Counted from the first letter of the stretch, positions 22,456 to 32,773 are shown. The stretch: 64,000 nucleotides of DNA from Mactromeris polynyma (GCA_032209605.1 JASFXZ010000001.1:16324256-16388255); one strand, 5' to 3'. A program made the numbers and translations. Notes: a model not told the origin generated them from the letters alone.

Positions 22456-24003
22456 AGATCAGTCTGGCGAAGGTGGGTGTGGTGCAACGTCATCCGGCTA
22501 CTAACAAACCTTCCAACAGCCTATTCAAAAAGACAATGACCGAATCCAAAGCCGGTGTTATAAATTCAAAAACGTTTATCACTACAGAGTCGTCATCCAA
22601 TTCGTTCCTGCACGGTAAAAATTCTAATTCGACAGCAGACGCCCGTTTGCGATTTAACGCTTTAACATCGGGTAAATTAACAACTGTTGTTGCCGCTATC
22701 GCAAGTAAACAAACTGCGCATGCGCCAAAAAAGAGCAGTACATCTAATAATGTTACGACTGTCACTCGAACGACTGCCATCTCATCATCTCAACAATCAT
22801 TTGATAGTGAAGCAAGGTCAGTTGTTCAACCCAACGAAACAGTAAATTTAAACAATTTGTACACGAATACGAACCAAACTGGCACTTCCGATGCATACCA
22901 TATCATTCATTTGTCTCGCATTCAAAATATTCGCAGTGCATGTCGGGATAAAAGTTTTTTCGAGAACCAGCTCTATCATGGGTCGTATTCCACCATATAT
23001 TATAGGACTGATAACTACGATTTTGCATACTGCAATGTACCAAAAAGTGGGAGCACATTCTGGACCCAAGCATTTGGGGTTCTTAAGTTTGGAGTGGAAT
23101 ACGGTGACAAGGTTTTCCATGATCAAAGGAGCACACTACATAATAAAGCGATGCAGTACGTGAGTTCTTTTGCCAGAACAAGGAAAGACAGATCCCGTAC
23201 TATTCTCGTATCACGTGACCCCTATTCAAGATTATTTTCAGCATTTATTGATAAATTTATTCTTACCAATCTTTTCGACATTAAATTATCAGATAAGAAA
23301 TGAATTAAGGAATGACATAAGTACACCGTGTCCGTTTGATATTTCATTCCAAGAATTTTTGGAGTGGGTTGTTAGCAGTGGTAGCAAACGCACACTGAAT
23401 AGACACTGGGCACCTATTATATCCCTCTGTCGACCATGTGAAGTAAATGCATTTATTTTAGTGAAGCAAGAGACCTTTTCAAAAGATGTAGAATTTGCTT
23501 TGAGGCAAGTAGGCGTTAACGGGTCGAAGTACGAATATATTGTGGCCGCCTTGCATAGAAATAGAGCGGAAGTGACGCTGCCAGGAATTATACAAACAGT
23601 TTATGCGTGTTACTCCAAAACAAATGTCAGCCAATGCCTGGGACACGAAGGGTTAGCTGAAAGAATATGGCACTCCTTTCAAGTACAAGGCTTTATTGAC
23701 AAGCATATAAACTTCCCTAAACATTTGTTTACTCTTGATGGCAGCCATTCGCTTGCCAACGTTACCTATTATACCGAAGTTGTGTTAAATACTATCCATA
23801 AACATCCGTTAAATTCTACACAAAGTAAACTACAACGAAATGAAGTTTTACTACAATCGTATGAAGACATTAACCCACAAACTATTGAAGGAATTCAAAT
23901 GTTATACAAACAAGATTTTGAAATATTTGGATACAGTAAGGAGCCGCCGAGAAGAACTCAGTCCGACTGGAGTGTCACCCATTCCCGTAATTTCGTGCCA
24001 TAA
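22456..24003 (+). CDS. Carbohydrate sulfotransferase, catalytic exon, with one apparent frameshift
   Basis: It follows an acceptor (TATATTTCAG, ending 22455) and continues the phase of the anchor exon at 9139-9260. Residues encoded at about 22500-22880 form a Ser/Thr/Asn-rich stem. The Sulfotransfer_2-type catalytic domain starts near 23020. CNVPKSGSTFW at 23031 is the 5'-phosphosulfate-binding loop, and VSRDPYSRLFSAF at about 23209 is the 3'-phosphate-binding motif for PAPS. Downstream conserved blocks include RHWAPIISLCRPCEV and a C-terminal YKQDFEIFGY typical of the HNK-1/chondroitin sulfotransferase family. The family moves sulfate from PAPS to a glycan in the Golgi lumen. The frame changes by +1 near 23259. 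The decayed copy at 15010 shows the expected frame there and indicates one extra base in an A/T run. This is either a young disabling mutation or a sequence error. Joined with the anchor exon, the length would be about 550 residues, of which about 130 are stem. Confidence 0.8.
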
Positions 24004-24036
24004 CAATACAATACAGACACAATAGTTGATACCCCA

Positions 24037-24183
24037 TAACCATACAAAGAGTGAAAAGATAGGTGATACCATTAACCATACAACGAGGAGTGAAAAGATA
24101 GGTGATACCATTAACCATACAATGAGTGAAACGATAGGTGACACCATTAACCATACAAAGAGTTAAAAGATAGATGATACCCA
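24037..24183. repeat. Short minisatellite just after the sulfotransferase stop
   Basis: Four copies of a 36-39 bp unit containing AACCATACAAAGAGTGAAAA and GATAGGTGATACC. It starts about 35 bp after the stop codon, so it would lie in the 3' untranslated region. Confidence 0.85.
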
Positions 24184-24304
24184 TAAGTGTTGTTAACTAG
24201 AGTTCAACGGTCAGTTTAATGACTCAGAAAAACATCTGAGGTGCATTGTGATTTTTGCTGTGCCCTTTGTAAGTGACACTCGACTTTAACATACATTTAT
24301 TAAA

Positions 24305-24500
24305 GCACTGTCGGACCGTATTTGGTACAAAAACGAATATGTACAAATTTGTACCATATTCGGCCGAATATGGTACAACTGTCTAATTGTACCATATACG
24401 TATCTGCAGTTTTGGGGTAAAATGCCTGACCAAATATGGTACAAACTTGTACCATATTCGGATGAAAAATGTACCACATTCGTTCCGAATATGGTACACA
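24305..24500 (+). repeat. Palindrome-rich element family E, copy 1
   Basis: Begins GCACTGTCGGACCGTATTTG and carries GTACCATATTCGG and its inverse many times. One perfect 26-bp palindrome is at 24351-24376. The second copy (32878-33118) is inverted and ends in the inverse of the same GGACCGTATTTGGTACAAAA edge. It is non-coding. Confidence 0.85.
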
Positions 24501-24531
24501 CTCATCATCGTCATCGTCATCATCATCATCG

Positions 24532-24562
<31 letters not shown>

Positions 24563-24615
24563 AACTACAATTTGCATCAACGTCATCAATACCATCATGA
24601 AAATAATCATCATCG

Positions 24616-24646
<31 letters not shown>

Positions 24647-25978
24647 AACTACAATTTGCATCAACGTCATCAATACCATCATGAAAATAATCATCATCGT
24701 CATCATCATCATCATCATCATCATAATCATCATCAGCATCATCATCATCATAATCATCATCATCGGCGGCCGGTAATCATTGGCGTCAACATAATAAAAA
24801 ACTTTTTTCATCATCATCATTATAATCATTATCATCGGCCGATAAACATCGCAGTTATCATCATCACAATCATCAAACCCCAATCATCATCACCATTGTC
24901 ATCATCATCAATTACATCATCATCGTCACCATTAACACCATCATCATCATCGTCACCATTAACGCCATTATCATCATCATCGTCATGATGATGACAAAAG
25001 TTTTGATGATGATGACGACGATCAAAATTACCGTCATCATCATCATCACAAACTTTTATCATCATTGTCATCATCATCACCATCATTATCACCACAATCA
25101 TCAAGGTCATCATCATCATCATCAACACCATCATCATCATCACCATTATCATCATCGTAATGAAGATCACAAAAATGTGATGATGATAACTGCGATGTTT
25201 TTCGGTCGATGGTGATGATGATGACAAAAGTTTTGTAATGATGATAACGACGGTCAGCACATCATCATCATCATAATCTACCGATAAAAATCGCCGTCAG
25301 CATCATCAAAACACATTTGTCATCATAATCATCATCATTATAATAATCATCATCGACCGATAAACATCGCTGTCATAATCATCAAAATACGTTTGTTATC
25401 ATCATCATCATCATCATCATCATCACATCAATTATCAACACCCCAATGATCATCATCGTTGTTATCTTCACCAACACCACCATCATCATCACCATCAAAA
25501 CCAACATCATCATATCCATTATCATGATCGTAATGGTGATCACAAAAGTTTTTTTTGTGATGATAATGACAGCGATGTTTTCGGTCGATAATGAGGATGT
25601 TGTGATGATGATGACGACGATGAGAATATCATCATCATCATCGGCCAATAAACATCGCCATCATCATCATCACAAATATTTTGTTATCATCATCATCATT
25701 ATCATAATCTTCTGCCGATAAACATCGCCGTCATCATCATCTAAAATCTTATCATCATCATTATAACCATCATCATCGTCCGATAAACATCGCTGTCATC
25801 ATCATCCCAAAACGTTTGTTATCATCATCATCATCATCATTATCATCATCATCATCACCACAATCATCAAACCCCAATCATCATAACCACTGTCATCATC
25901 ATCACCACCACCATCATCATCACATTTTTTTTACCATCATCATCATCACAAATGTTTTGTCATCATCATCATCACATA
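24501..25978. repeat. Long ATC/GAT microsatellite with higher-order units
   Basis: About 1.5 kb of (ATC)n with interspersed motifs. CGATAAACATCGC-type blocks recur at about 24839, 25288, 25362, 25649, 25717 and 25781, and inverted at 25190 and 25568. ACAAACTTTT/AAAAGTTTT-type blocks recur between them. The poly-His, poly-Ile or poly-Met frames across it are artefacts. Confidence 0.95.
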
Positions 25979-25999
25979 TTCATTTTACATTTTGTATTT

Positions 26000-26305
26000 T
26001 ATAATTTGTTTCATTCAAGAGATTCAACAAACTTGTACTTTTTTCATTTATTGGTATACTGACAGGATTTTTCAAAGTAATATTGAAGAACATAGAACAG
26101 CATTTAAATTTTAATCCAACTGTAGCATTTTGACCAGACATAATATACATATATACATTCATTTTAGTAGCAGCCAAAATATCCCAAATGTGCTTCGTAA
26201 AAAGTTACCATTAAATGAGCAAATGACAACAAATTTCCGGTAGAAGAACATAATCATCAATCACAAAAATAACATAACAGGTTTCCAAACACCGATATAC
26301 ATGTA
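26000..26305. other. Gene-free stretch
   Basis: Between the microsatellite and the integrase-OTU gene. No terminal inverted repeat was recognised here by eye. Confidence 0.4.
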
Positions 26306-26309
26306 TATT

Positions 26310-29069
26310 TCACCTGTAATGTCTGTACATGACATCTATGATATCATACCAACCGATTCCACTAACACGCAAACGCAGCCATGCGTTTGCCCATTTTGGC
26401 CCCTTGATGATTTCTTTTATTGCCAAAATAAGACCGCTGTTTCTGCCCGCTCTTGTTAATAGGAAACGAACGCTAACAGGATTTCTGTTACTAGTATCTA
26501 GTCCAATATCCGGCCGAATGTAAATTCTAGGTGTTTGCAAACTCATTGACCTTATTAAATCTCTAAAGGGTTTGCCGACCTTCGCCAACACAAACTGGAT
26601 TGACGGGTTTGATTGTATGCAGAACTTAAAAATTTCAACTTGAATGTGAAGTGGTAACATCAGAAATGGAAAAGTCGTTCGCCTCTGTGCCCTCCTATTG
26701 TTTATCATATCTTGAAGCTCTTTCAGGGCTGAACACACAGAGACGTCACCGTTGTCGCCAGAGTCACCGTTGTCGCCGGAGTCACCGTTGTCGCCAGAGT
26801 CACCGTTGTCGCCGGAGTCACCGTTGTCGCCAGAGTCACCGTTGTCGCCGGAGTCACCGTTGTCGCCGGAGTCACCGTTGTCGCCGGAGTCACCGTTGTC
26901 GCCGGAGTCACCGTTGTCGCCGGAGTCACCGTTGTCGCCGGAGTCACCGTTGTCGCCGGAGTCACCGTTGTCGCCAGAGTCACCGTTGTCGCCGGAGTCA
27001 CCGTTGTCGCCGGAGTCACCGTTGTCGCCAGAGTCACCGTTGTCGCCGGAGTCACCGTTGTCGCCAGAGTCACCGTTGTCGCCAGACGCAGCGTTGTCGC
27101 CAGAGTCATCGTTGTCGCCAGAGTCATCGTTGTCGCCAGATGCAGTGTTGTCGCCAGACGCAGCGGTGTCGCCGGAGTCACCGTTGTCGCCAGAGTCACC
27201 GTTGTCGCCAGACGCAGCGTTGTCGCCAGACGCAGCGTTGTCGCCAGACGCAGCGCTGTCGCCAGAGTCACCGTTGTCATACGACTGTTCTAAGCGTGAT
27301 ATTATGTCCTTGTACACGCGTTGATTGATACGGATACTAACGTAATGCATGCCAAATCCTTCTGGGAAATACCCCAATGCAATTGTTCCAACATCACCAT
27401 CGAACTTTCCATCTGCTGACACAATTGATGAGTGTTCTAGTCCTCGGGTACAAACTACCAGGCACTGCAAATTATATTCTCTCATAAGTGCAATGAGCGT
27501 GAGGTTGTCGCCGTATGTCCCATTCTTAGACATATTCTTAACGTATTCATCAAATGTTTCATCATAGACAAAAGTTTCATAGAAATATCTGTTTTCTACA
27601 ATGTGATGGACTGCTTCCTTACGTAAAGCATCTACGTCTTTGTATATACCAATTTTACCAAGTTGATGCGATATAGCAGCAAATTGACAATTTCCATCCG
27701 GATTTGGGTCCATGGCAATATTCACCCCATCCAACAACTGCAGATTTTCATGGTGTGTTGAAACATGATAGTACTTAGTTCTGTGATTTTGTTTCTCTGA
27801 GCGGTTCTGTTTTAATGAATGTTTTTTAATTTTTCGTTGTTTCTCTAACGCAACAGTTAGGCTAGTCATGTTTTCGACCCCAACCGATTTGCTTACGAAT
27901 CCAAGTTCGGGTTTGTTCGGTACTTGAAATGACACGATATAAACACCATTTCGTTTTACTTTTTCTACCTTGCCTTCGATAACATATCTTTTGGTTGGCA
28001 CCCTGGATTTTCGAAAGGGATAGCGAATTAATACTGTCTCTCCTACTTTGTACTTGCTTGGGGAAGTTGCGTTTTTCAACAGCGACCTGTAAGCCGTTTT
28101 ATTTGCTCGCCGTATGGTTTTCTTTATTTCACGAGAACTATGACGTTCTTTGGTAAAAACATGACTTCTTCCGTAGTAGGCTTCAAAGGGCGTGAGACCC
28201 CCAAGAACTCGTTTGAAACTTGTGTTTATGGCATAGGCTAAATCTTGAAGCCCTTCGACCCAGTTAAATCCACGTTTACTTTTTGTTGCAAATAGAATCT
28301 TGGCCTTTATAACACTGTTTGACCTTTCACACTTGCCCTGTGATTGAGGATGATACGGCCTACTATTGATAATTTTGATGTTGTACTTGTTCAACAAAAG
28401 TTTCATACTAGGGCCTTTAAATTCCAGTCCGTTGTCACATTGGATGATGTCAGGGGCAAGGTTAACCATCAACACGTCCTCTAATGCCTTTGCAACTTCA
28501 CACGAACTCTTCGTTTTCAGGGGTTTTGGCATAACGTACCTCGAATAAACGTCCACGACTTGTAGAATATAACTGTATGTGGACCCCTTGTAGCTAACAC
28601 TTTGATTTTTCATGTTAATTAGGTCAATCTGCCATCTTTTGCCTGGTTCCTCTTCTGTAATTGTCTTTGGCGTTGGCTTGTTTGTAAATCTCGGATACTT
28701 CTCATGGTAATACTTGCTATTGTACAGTATTTCAAGGATAGCTTGGTCCGAGAACCCCGTGTAATTTACTTTCAGTTTGTTGTAAATAACCCTTGCTCCA
28801 CATCCTTTGTTTTCCATGAACATCTTCTCAACAAATCTAGGAAGATCTTCTTTCACAAGGACTTGCTTTCCGCCACACAATAAAGAACCCCGGTCACCAA
28901 GCTCGAAGTCCTTACGTTTTCTAATCATGGCCAAACAATTATTCTCTTCAGGTGTCCGTTTCTTCACAGGGACATCGAACGATCCGTTTAAACATCTGAC
29001 AATAATGTCGTACTTCGACCTGGGCAAGCACCCTAATTGCTTCCTTTTTCTCCTAATTGCTTCCTTCAT
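26310..29069 (-). CDS. Ginger1-like integrase-type transposase with OTU protease, SGDNGD repeats and F-box-like C-terminus
   Basis: An uninterrupted 919-codon frame. Residues about 140-260 form a retroviral-type integrase core: D in WQIDLIN (about 146), D in QCDNGLEF (about 211), and E in QGKCERSN 36 residues later (DD35E). Residues about 335-390 resemble the GPY/F-type C-terminal module. Residues about 452-580 are an OTU cysteine protease domain with DPNPDGNCQF (catalytic Asp/Cys) and FGMHYVSI (catalytic His). Residues 595-775 are acidic SGDNGD-type repeats. About 795-840 resemble an F-box (LPLHIQVEIFKFC...VGKPFRDLI). Known from the literature: Ginger1 DNA transposons encode gypsy-integrase-like transposases, some fused to OTU or Ulp1 proteases. 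A splice acceptor (TATTTCAG) sits directly before the first ATG and a donor-like CAG/GTGAAA overlaps the stop, so further exons may exist. No canonical H2C2 finger is visible. It may be a live transposon gene or a domesticated one, similar to KRBA2/GIN1-like proteins. Confidence 0.85.
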   Translation of the reverse strand: MKEAIRRKRKQLGCLPRSKYDIIVRCLNGSFDVPVKKRTPEENNCLAMIRKRKDFELGDRGSLLCGGKQVLVKEDLPRFVEKMFMENKGCGARVIYNKLKVNYTGFSDQAILEILYNSKYYHEKYPRFTNKPTPKTITEEEPGKRWQIDLINMKNQSVSYKGSTYSYILQVVDVYSRYVMPKPLKTKSSCEVAKALEDVLMVNLAPDIIQCDNGLEFKGPSMKLLLNKYNIKIINSRPYHPQSQGKCERSNSVIKAKILFATKSKRGFNWVEGLQDLAYAINTSFKRVLGGLTPFEAYYGRSHVFTKERHSSREIKKTIRRANKTAYRSLLKNATSPSKYKVGETVLIRYPFRKSRVPTKRYVIEGKVEKVKRNGVYIVSFQVPNKPELGFVSKSVGVENMTSLTVALEKQRKIKKHSLKQNRSEKQNHRTKYYHVSTHHENLQLLDGVNIAMDPNPDGNCQFAAISHQLGKIGIYKDVDALRKEAVHHIVENRYFYETFVYDETFDEYVKNMSKNGTYGDNLTLIALMREYNLQCLVVCTRGLEHSSIVSADGKFDGDVGTIALGYFPEGFGMHYVSIRINQRVYKDIISRLEQSYDNGDSGDSAASGDNAASGDNAASGDNGDSGDNGDSGDTAASGDNTASGDNDDSGDNDDSGDNAASGDNGDSGDNGDSGDNGDSGDNGDSGDNGDSGDNGDSGDNGDSGDNGDSGDNGDSGDNGDSGDNGDSGDNGDSGDNGDSGDNGDSGDNGDSGDNGDSGDNGDSGDNGDSGDNGDVSVCSALKELQDMINNRRAQRRTTFPFLMLPLHIQVEIFKFCIQSNPSIQFVLAKVGKPFRDLIRSMSLQTPRIYIRPDIGLDTSNRNPVSVRFLLTRAGRNSGLILAIKEIIKGPKWANAWLRLRVSGIGWYDIIDVMYRHYR
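26745..27285 (-). repeat. 18-bp in-frame coding minisatellite within the integrase-OTU gene
   Basis: About 30 units of an 18-bp repeat (GTCGCCGGAGTCACCGTT on the plus strand) encode SGDNGD. The right-hand part has variants encoding AASGDN and SGDNDD. The left 300 bp is nearly uniform, which suggests recent expansion. It gives a strongly acidic, disordered linker between the protease and the C-terminal region. Antisense and alternate frames are also open but are shadows. Confidence 0.95.
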
Positions 29070-29074
29070 CTGAA

Positions 29075-29190
29075 ATAATATAATAAGTTATTATACATTT
29101 ATACTTCATTAGTTAATAGAGCTTGTATTGAACACCGCGTGTCGAAAACGAATGTCTCACGACATGAGCTGAGCTAAAATCACTCGTCTG
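29075..29190. other. Upstream flank of the integrase-OTU gene
   Basis: An AT-rich intron-like stretch on the minus-strand reading, with an acceptor at its gene-proximal end. No earlier exon was identified. Confidence 0.4.
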
Positions 29191-29194
29191 ATAG

Positions 29195-30255
29195 CTCCGC
29201 TAAAATTTACAATCCGAACTTCCGGGCAATATGCGCAATGAAAGTAGCAAGTACTTCATGTAAAGTTTCATTGAAATCCAACCGAATTCAAATTCAGGGG
29301 AAAAATAGCGGGCAAACTTATGGCGGTCAACGGACAAACGGTCTGTAGAAACCAATGCTACGTGGATGGAAGGGATATAAAGAAGGGGCCCTGGGGGCCT
29401 AGGTCGCTCACCAGAAGTCACGACTAGGCAGGGTTCGAAGGTCAAAGACCTATAAACTCCATAAAATTTAAAATGTTCAAATCTACAGATTAAAGGAGCT
29501 CGATCTGATTTTGGTGGAAAATACACTTTCGAAAAAAATTGTTTCCAAAAGTCGCTATTAATGATTTTGTGAATTGTTTGGGTTAATCTAAAAATACTGA
29601 CCAGAGGACATTGCATGACATCAAATACAATCCGAAAAAATAACAAGATTTTTTATTTTTCAATTAAAATACACCAAAATTGGTATTTTTGTCCTATTTA
29701 TTGAATAGGAATGGAATAGGCCGAAAATATCGCGTTAGTAGATCTAACGCGAAATCCATTTTCCATGCATTTTCAGTTGTTTTACGATACAATTTCTTCG
29801 ATATAATTCAATATCCTTTGGTCAGTAGTTTGGTCCCAACACAGGCACGGGACGGTGCCAATTTTTACCCCAGGGGCATAATTTGAACAATCTTAGTATA
29901 GGACCCCAAAATTATGTCACATACCAAAATTATGTCACATACCAAATATCAAACCTCAAGGCCTTGCAGTTTCGGACAAGAATATTTTTAAAGATTTCAC
30001 TATGATTTGCCTTTTCGTTGCCATGACAACCAGAGTTCTTCATGAAATGGAATTCTTTGAACAACTTTGGTAGAGCTTGATGCAAGGACTATTCCTGCCA
30101 AGTTTCATTGAATTTGGCTTAGCGGGTTAGGAGGAGAAATCGTTTGAAGAAATTGTTGACGGACGCACGTACGGACGCACGCACGCACGGACGATGGACA
30201 ACTTGCCATCACAATAGCTCACCTTGATCACTTTGTGCTCAGGTGAGCTGAAATG
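29195..30255. repeat. Molluscan-type dispersed repeat, TCACCTGAGC class, with embedded foldback
   Basis: The left part has GGTCGCTCACCAGAAGTC (about 29400). The right part has GACGGACGCACGTACGGACG (about 30160) and ends CTTTGTGCTCAGGTGAGCT (30234-30252). A related copy is at 57655-58310. Phrases such as AAGTTTCATTGAATTTGGCT and GTTGCCATGACAACCAGAGT are shared in kind. It is non-coding. Confidence 0.7.
29500..29850. repeat. Foldback element family F, copy 1
   Basis: Arms CTGACCAGAGGACATTGCAT (29600) and, inverted, AATATCCTTTGGTCAGTAGT (about 29810) flank about 190 bp. A second copy with similar arms is at 31835-32130. Confidence 0.75.
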
Positions 30256-30735
30256 TATCTTGAGAGCTGATGATGGACAACATTTTTCATGAAGTTTCAT
30301 GACTGTAGCTTAAATATTTTAGCAGTTTAGGAGTTACGCACCCGGAAGGAATGCCACGGACAATTGGATAGACGGACGGACAACTGCAAATGCACTCTGA
30401 GGGGGGGGGGGGGGGCATAAAACATAAAAATCAATGCATGTTAAAACATCAATGCATATTAAGACAACTGAAAATTAAAATTATGTACAGTACTTACTGT
30501 CAAGAATTCTTTTGAAGTTTGAAGAAAGTTTGGATTTCAATTCTTTCTAGTCGAAAATCACAACTTTTCTTGCCGACCGCCAAGTCAAATATGGTTACTG
30601 ACTTCTGAGTAAGACTCGTGTGCAAAATTCCCGCCTTTTTAAAGCGGCACGTTATCAAAGAAAAAATCGGAAACTTCAAAGCTTTGTCGGCTTCTCAGCA
30701 ATATGACGTCGGAACGACAAATCAACTTTACAAAG
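30255..30735. other. Gene-free stretch
   Basis: Contains a G run (30402-30414) after GGACGGACGG, then AT-rich sequence with no gene. Confidence 0.5.
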
Positions 30736-30736
30736 T

Positions 30737-31752
30737 AAGGCCAAATAAAACATTATGTCTGGTTCCGGTGACATGCCCCCAAAAAGTAGGTAGGGTAGGT
30801 CGGCATTTCTTTTTATTTTATCTATTTATTTATTTTTACTGATGCTGAGTGAAAGGTGATATAATAACGTTATTTTAATGTATATTTTGTGTGATTAAAG
30901 TCTTCTGTGCGTGCAACACTAAGCTTTTTATGTACTGTAAACATGCATAGTGTGCAAGCTGGAGGAGTTTTATGCACATTTAACCCTATAGGTTTAATAA
31001 TTGTTTCTTTCTGTACGTGTTATATTTTGAAAATATAATTCGCTATAAACGAGACCACTTTTGGTGCTTGCTATGACTAGTACAGTATTTATGCAATTAT
31101 ATGGCAAAATCATGGGTTGTAGAACATTTTAAATTGACTGAATATCAGCGTAAAAAGAAGTCGCAGGGAATGCTTTACGTTGAATGCTTTAGTGCTGTGC
31201 AAATTCGTACATTTATTTAAAAATATGAGGTTTTGATTCGAACCTTGCCACAAGATCTAGAGGGGACTGGTAATAAACCCAGTAAATAAAAGACTGTTTC
31301 ATCTAAAACTCATACTGTGCTATTTTAGTCTTTAAATCAAATGGTTTTGGGTTTGATAGTTCATTATATTAAAGCTAACAGCTCCTGTTCCAGAAAATAA
31401 CCAACACTCTAACGCACACATCTGCTTACCAACCAAAAAAGATTGAATATCCAATGTTTCAAATTCAAATAATTGACACATACAATGTATTTCTATTTTC
31501 AAAATTTACTTTCCCTTAATCAAGACAACATATTATAGATTCAAAACTTAAACTAAAATTATTAAGTTTTGTTTTATTTTTAGAATGTTTACATGAACGC
31601 TTTAAAAACGTTCTTTACAATTCTCTTGAATATTGAGTAAAAAATCGGACCAATTTTTTCGTATTCAAATAAAAAAAAGTTTAGGGTCGGGCGAAAAAAA
31701 TAGGTAGGGTCGGGTCACCGGAACCAGACAATTTTTTTCTTTTCGCCTAATG
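30737..31752. mobile_element. Non-autonomous inverted-repeat element, about 1 kb (family G)
   Basis: The left end carries TGTCTGGTTCCGGTGACATG (30757) preceded by AGGCCAAATAAAACATTA. The right end carries the inverse, GGTCACCGGAACCAGACAAT (about 31714), followed by TTTCGCCTAATG. Both ends also carry GTAGGGTCGG-type sequence just inside. The interior is AT-rich with no transposase. A single diverged end occurs at 35735-35810. Confidence 0.75.
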
Positions 31753-31834
31753 TTTAGGAATACAGTCACACCTGTCTAAAGCAGCCAGTCAAACATCCTT
31801 ATTTTTGGAGAGATATATTCATTTAAAAGAGCTC

Positions 31835-32130
31835 AAAATCTCTTAAATCGGATTTTGGTGAAAATACACTTTCGAAAAAAAAAGTTTTAAAAATTTGAAA
31901 ATTGCTATTAATGATCTTGTGAATTGTTTGGGTCAATCTAAAACTACTGACCAAAGGATATTGAATTATATCGAAGAAATTCTATCGTAAAACAACTGCA
32001 AATGCATGAAATATGAATTTCGTTAGTTATTTTTTCGGCCCAATTTCTTGTTTATTTTTCGGATTTTCTCATGCAATATCTTCTTGTCAGAAGTTTTAGA
32101 TTGACCCAAACAATGCACGAAATCATTAAT
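31835..32130. repeat. Foldback element family F, copy 2
   Basis: The left arm GGGTCAATCTAAAACTACTG and the right arm, inverted, AAGTTTTAGATTGACCCAAA enclose about 160 bp that includes CAAAGGATATTGAATTATAT. The arms extend into TTGTGAATTGTTTGGGTCAA and its inverse CCCAAACAATGCACGAAATC. Confidence 0.8.
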
Positions 32131-32439
32131 ATGGCTGACGCGACGTCATTCGACCAATCGAATGCGACGTCGACATTCCTGCAACGACGTTTGCTTAAAG
32201 CAATCATATCTGGACAAAACCTACCAATTATTATTAAAATGTATTAAAATATAAGCATTAATACCGAGGGGTATTAAACGATCAAATTTTCCAAGAAGCG
32301 CTGGCGCGCTTTATGGATTTGCTCGCCTACCTTTACCCTTACAAGTTCACACTCTATGAACACAACCAAAATGCGATAATCCTCAAACTTTTACAGAGTT
32401 ACCTGGAGCAAGCACGTCTCTAGTCTTAGAGTACTAGTA

Positions 32440-32640
32440 CTTAGTAACCAGTACTAAGCAGATACATTCGCCAGTAATTGACAACTGCCCTACTTGAAAC
32501 AGCGGTAGGGGAAGAATGGCCGTAGAAATCATTTCGTGACCAATCTCCACGAAAGTATCTGGCCCGCCCGGGAATCGAACCCAGGCCGCCTGCGTGCCAA
32601 TCTGACGCGCAACCGACTGAGCTAGCCGGCGAAACAGTTA
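32440..32640 (-). mobile_element. tRNA-derived SINE
   Basis: Reading the minus strand from 32630, GCCGGCTAGCTCAGTCGGTT gives an A-box-like element and GGTTCGATTCC (about 32573-32583) an exact B-box. A non-tRNA body with CACGAAATGATTTCTACGGC and CCCCTACCGCTGTTTCAAGT follows. The tRNA-like head does not fold cleanly (mismatched anticodon stem and acceptor), so it is a SINE head and not a functional tRNA gene. Confidence 0.8.
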
Positions 32641-32699
32641 CACAACCAGCAAAATCCATGTAAAGTGTGGTTAGGTTAGCTGTTTCTGTTACTGCTAGT

Positions 32700-32700
32700 T

Positions 32701-32773
<73 letters not shown>
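32700..32773. repeat. Compound microsatellite (ACG)n(ATG)n
   Basis: About 12 ACG triplets switch directly into about 12 ATG triplets. Confidence 0.95.

Noticed and set aside
24383..25721. Poly-His, poly-Met and poly-Ile frames
   Set aside because: ATC/GAT microsatellite read in different frames.
26651..27328. Plus-strand frames with RCRQSH or SPESPL repeats
   Set aside because: Antisense shadows of the SGDNGD coding repeat in the integrase-OTU gene.
32560..32630. Functional tRNA gene on the minus strand
   Set aside because: The B-box is exact, but the acceptor and anticodon stems do not pair properly and the sequence continues into a SINE body.
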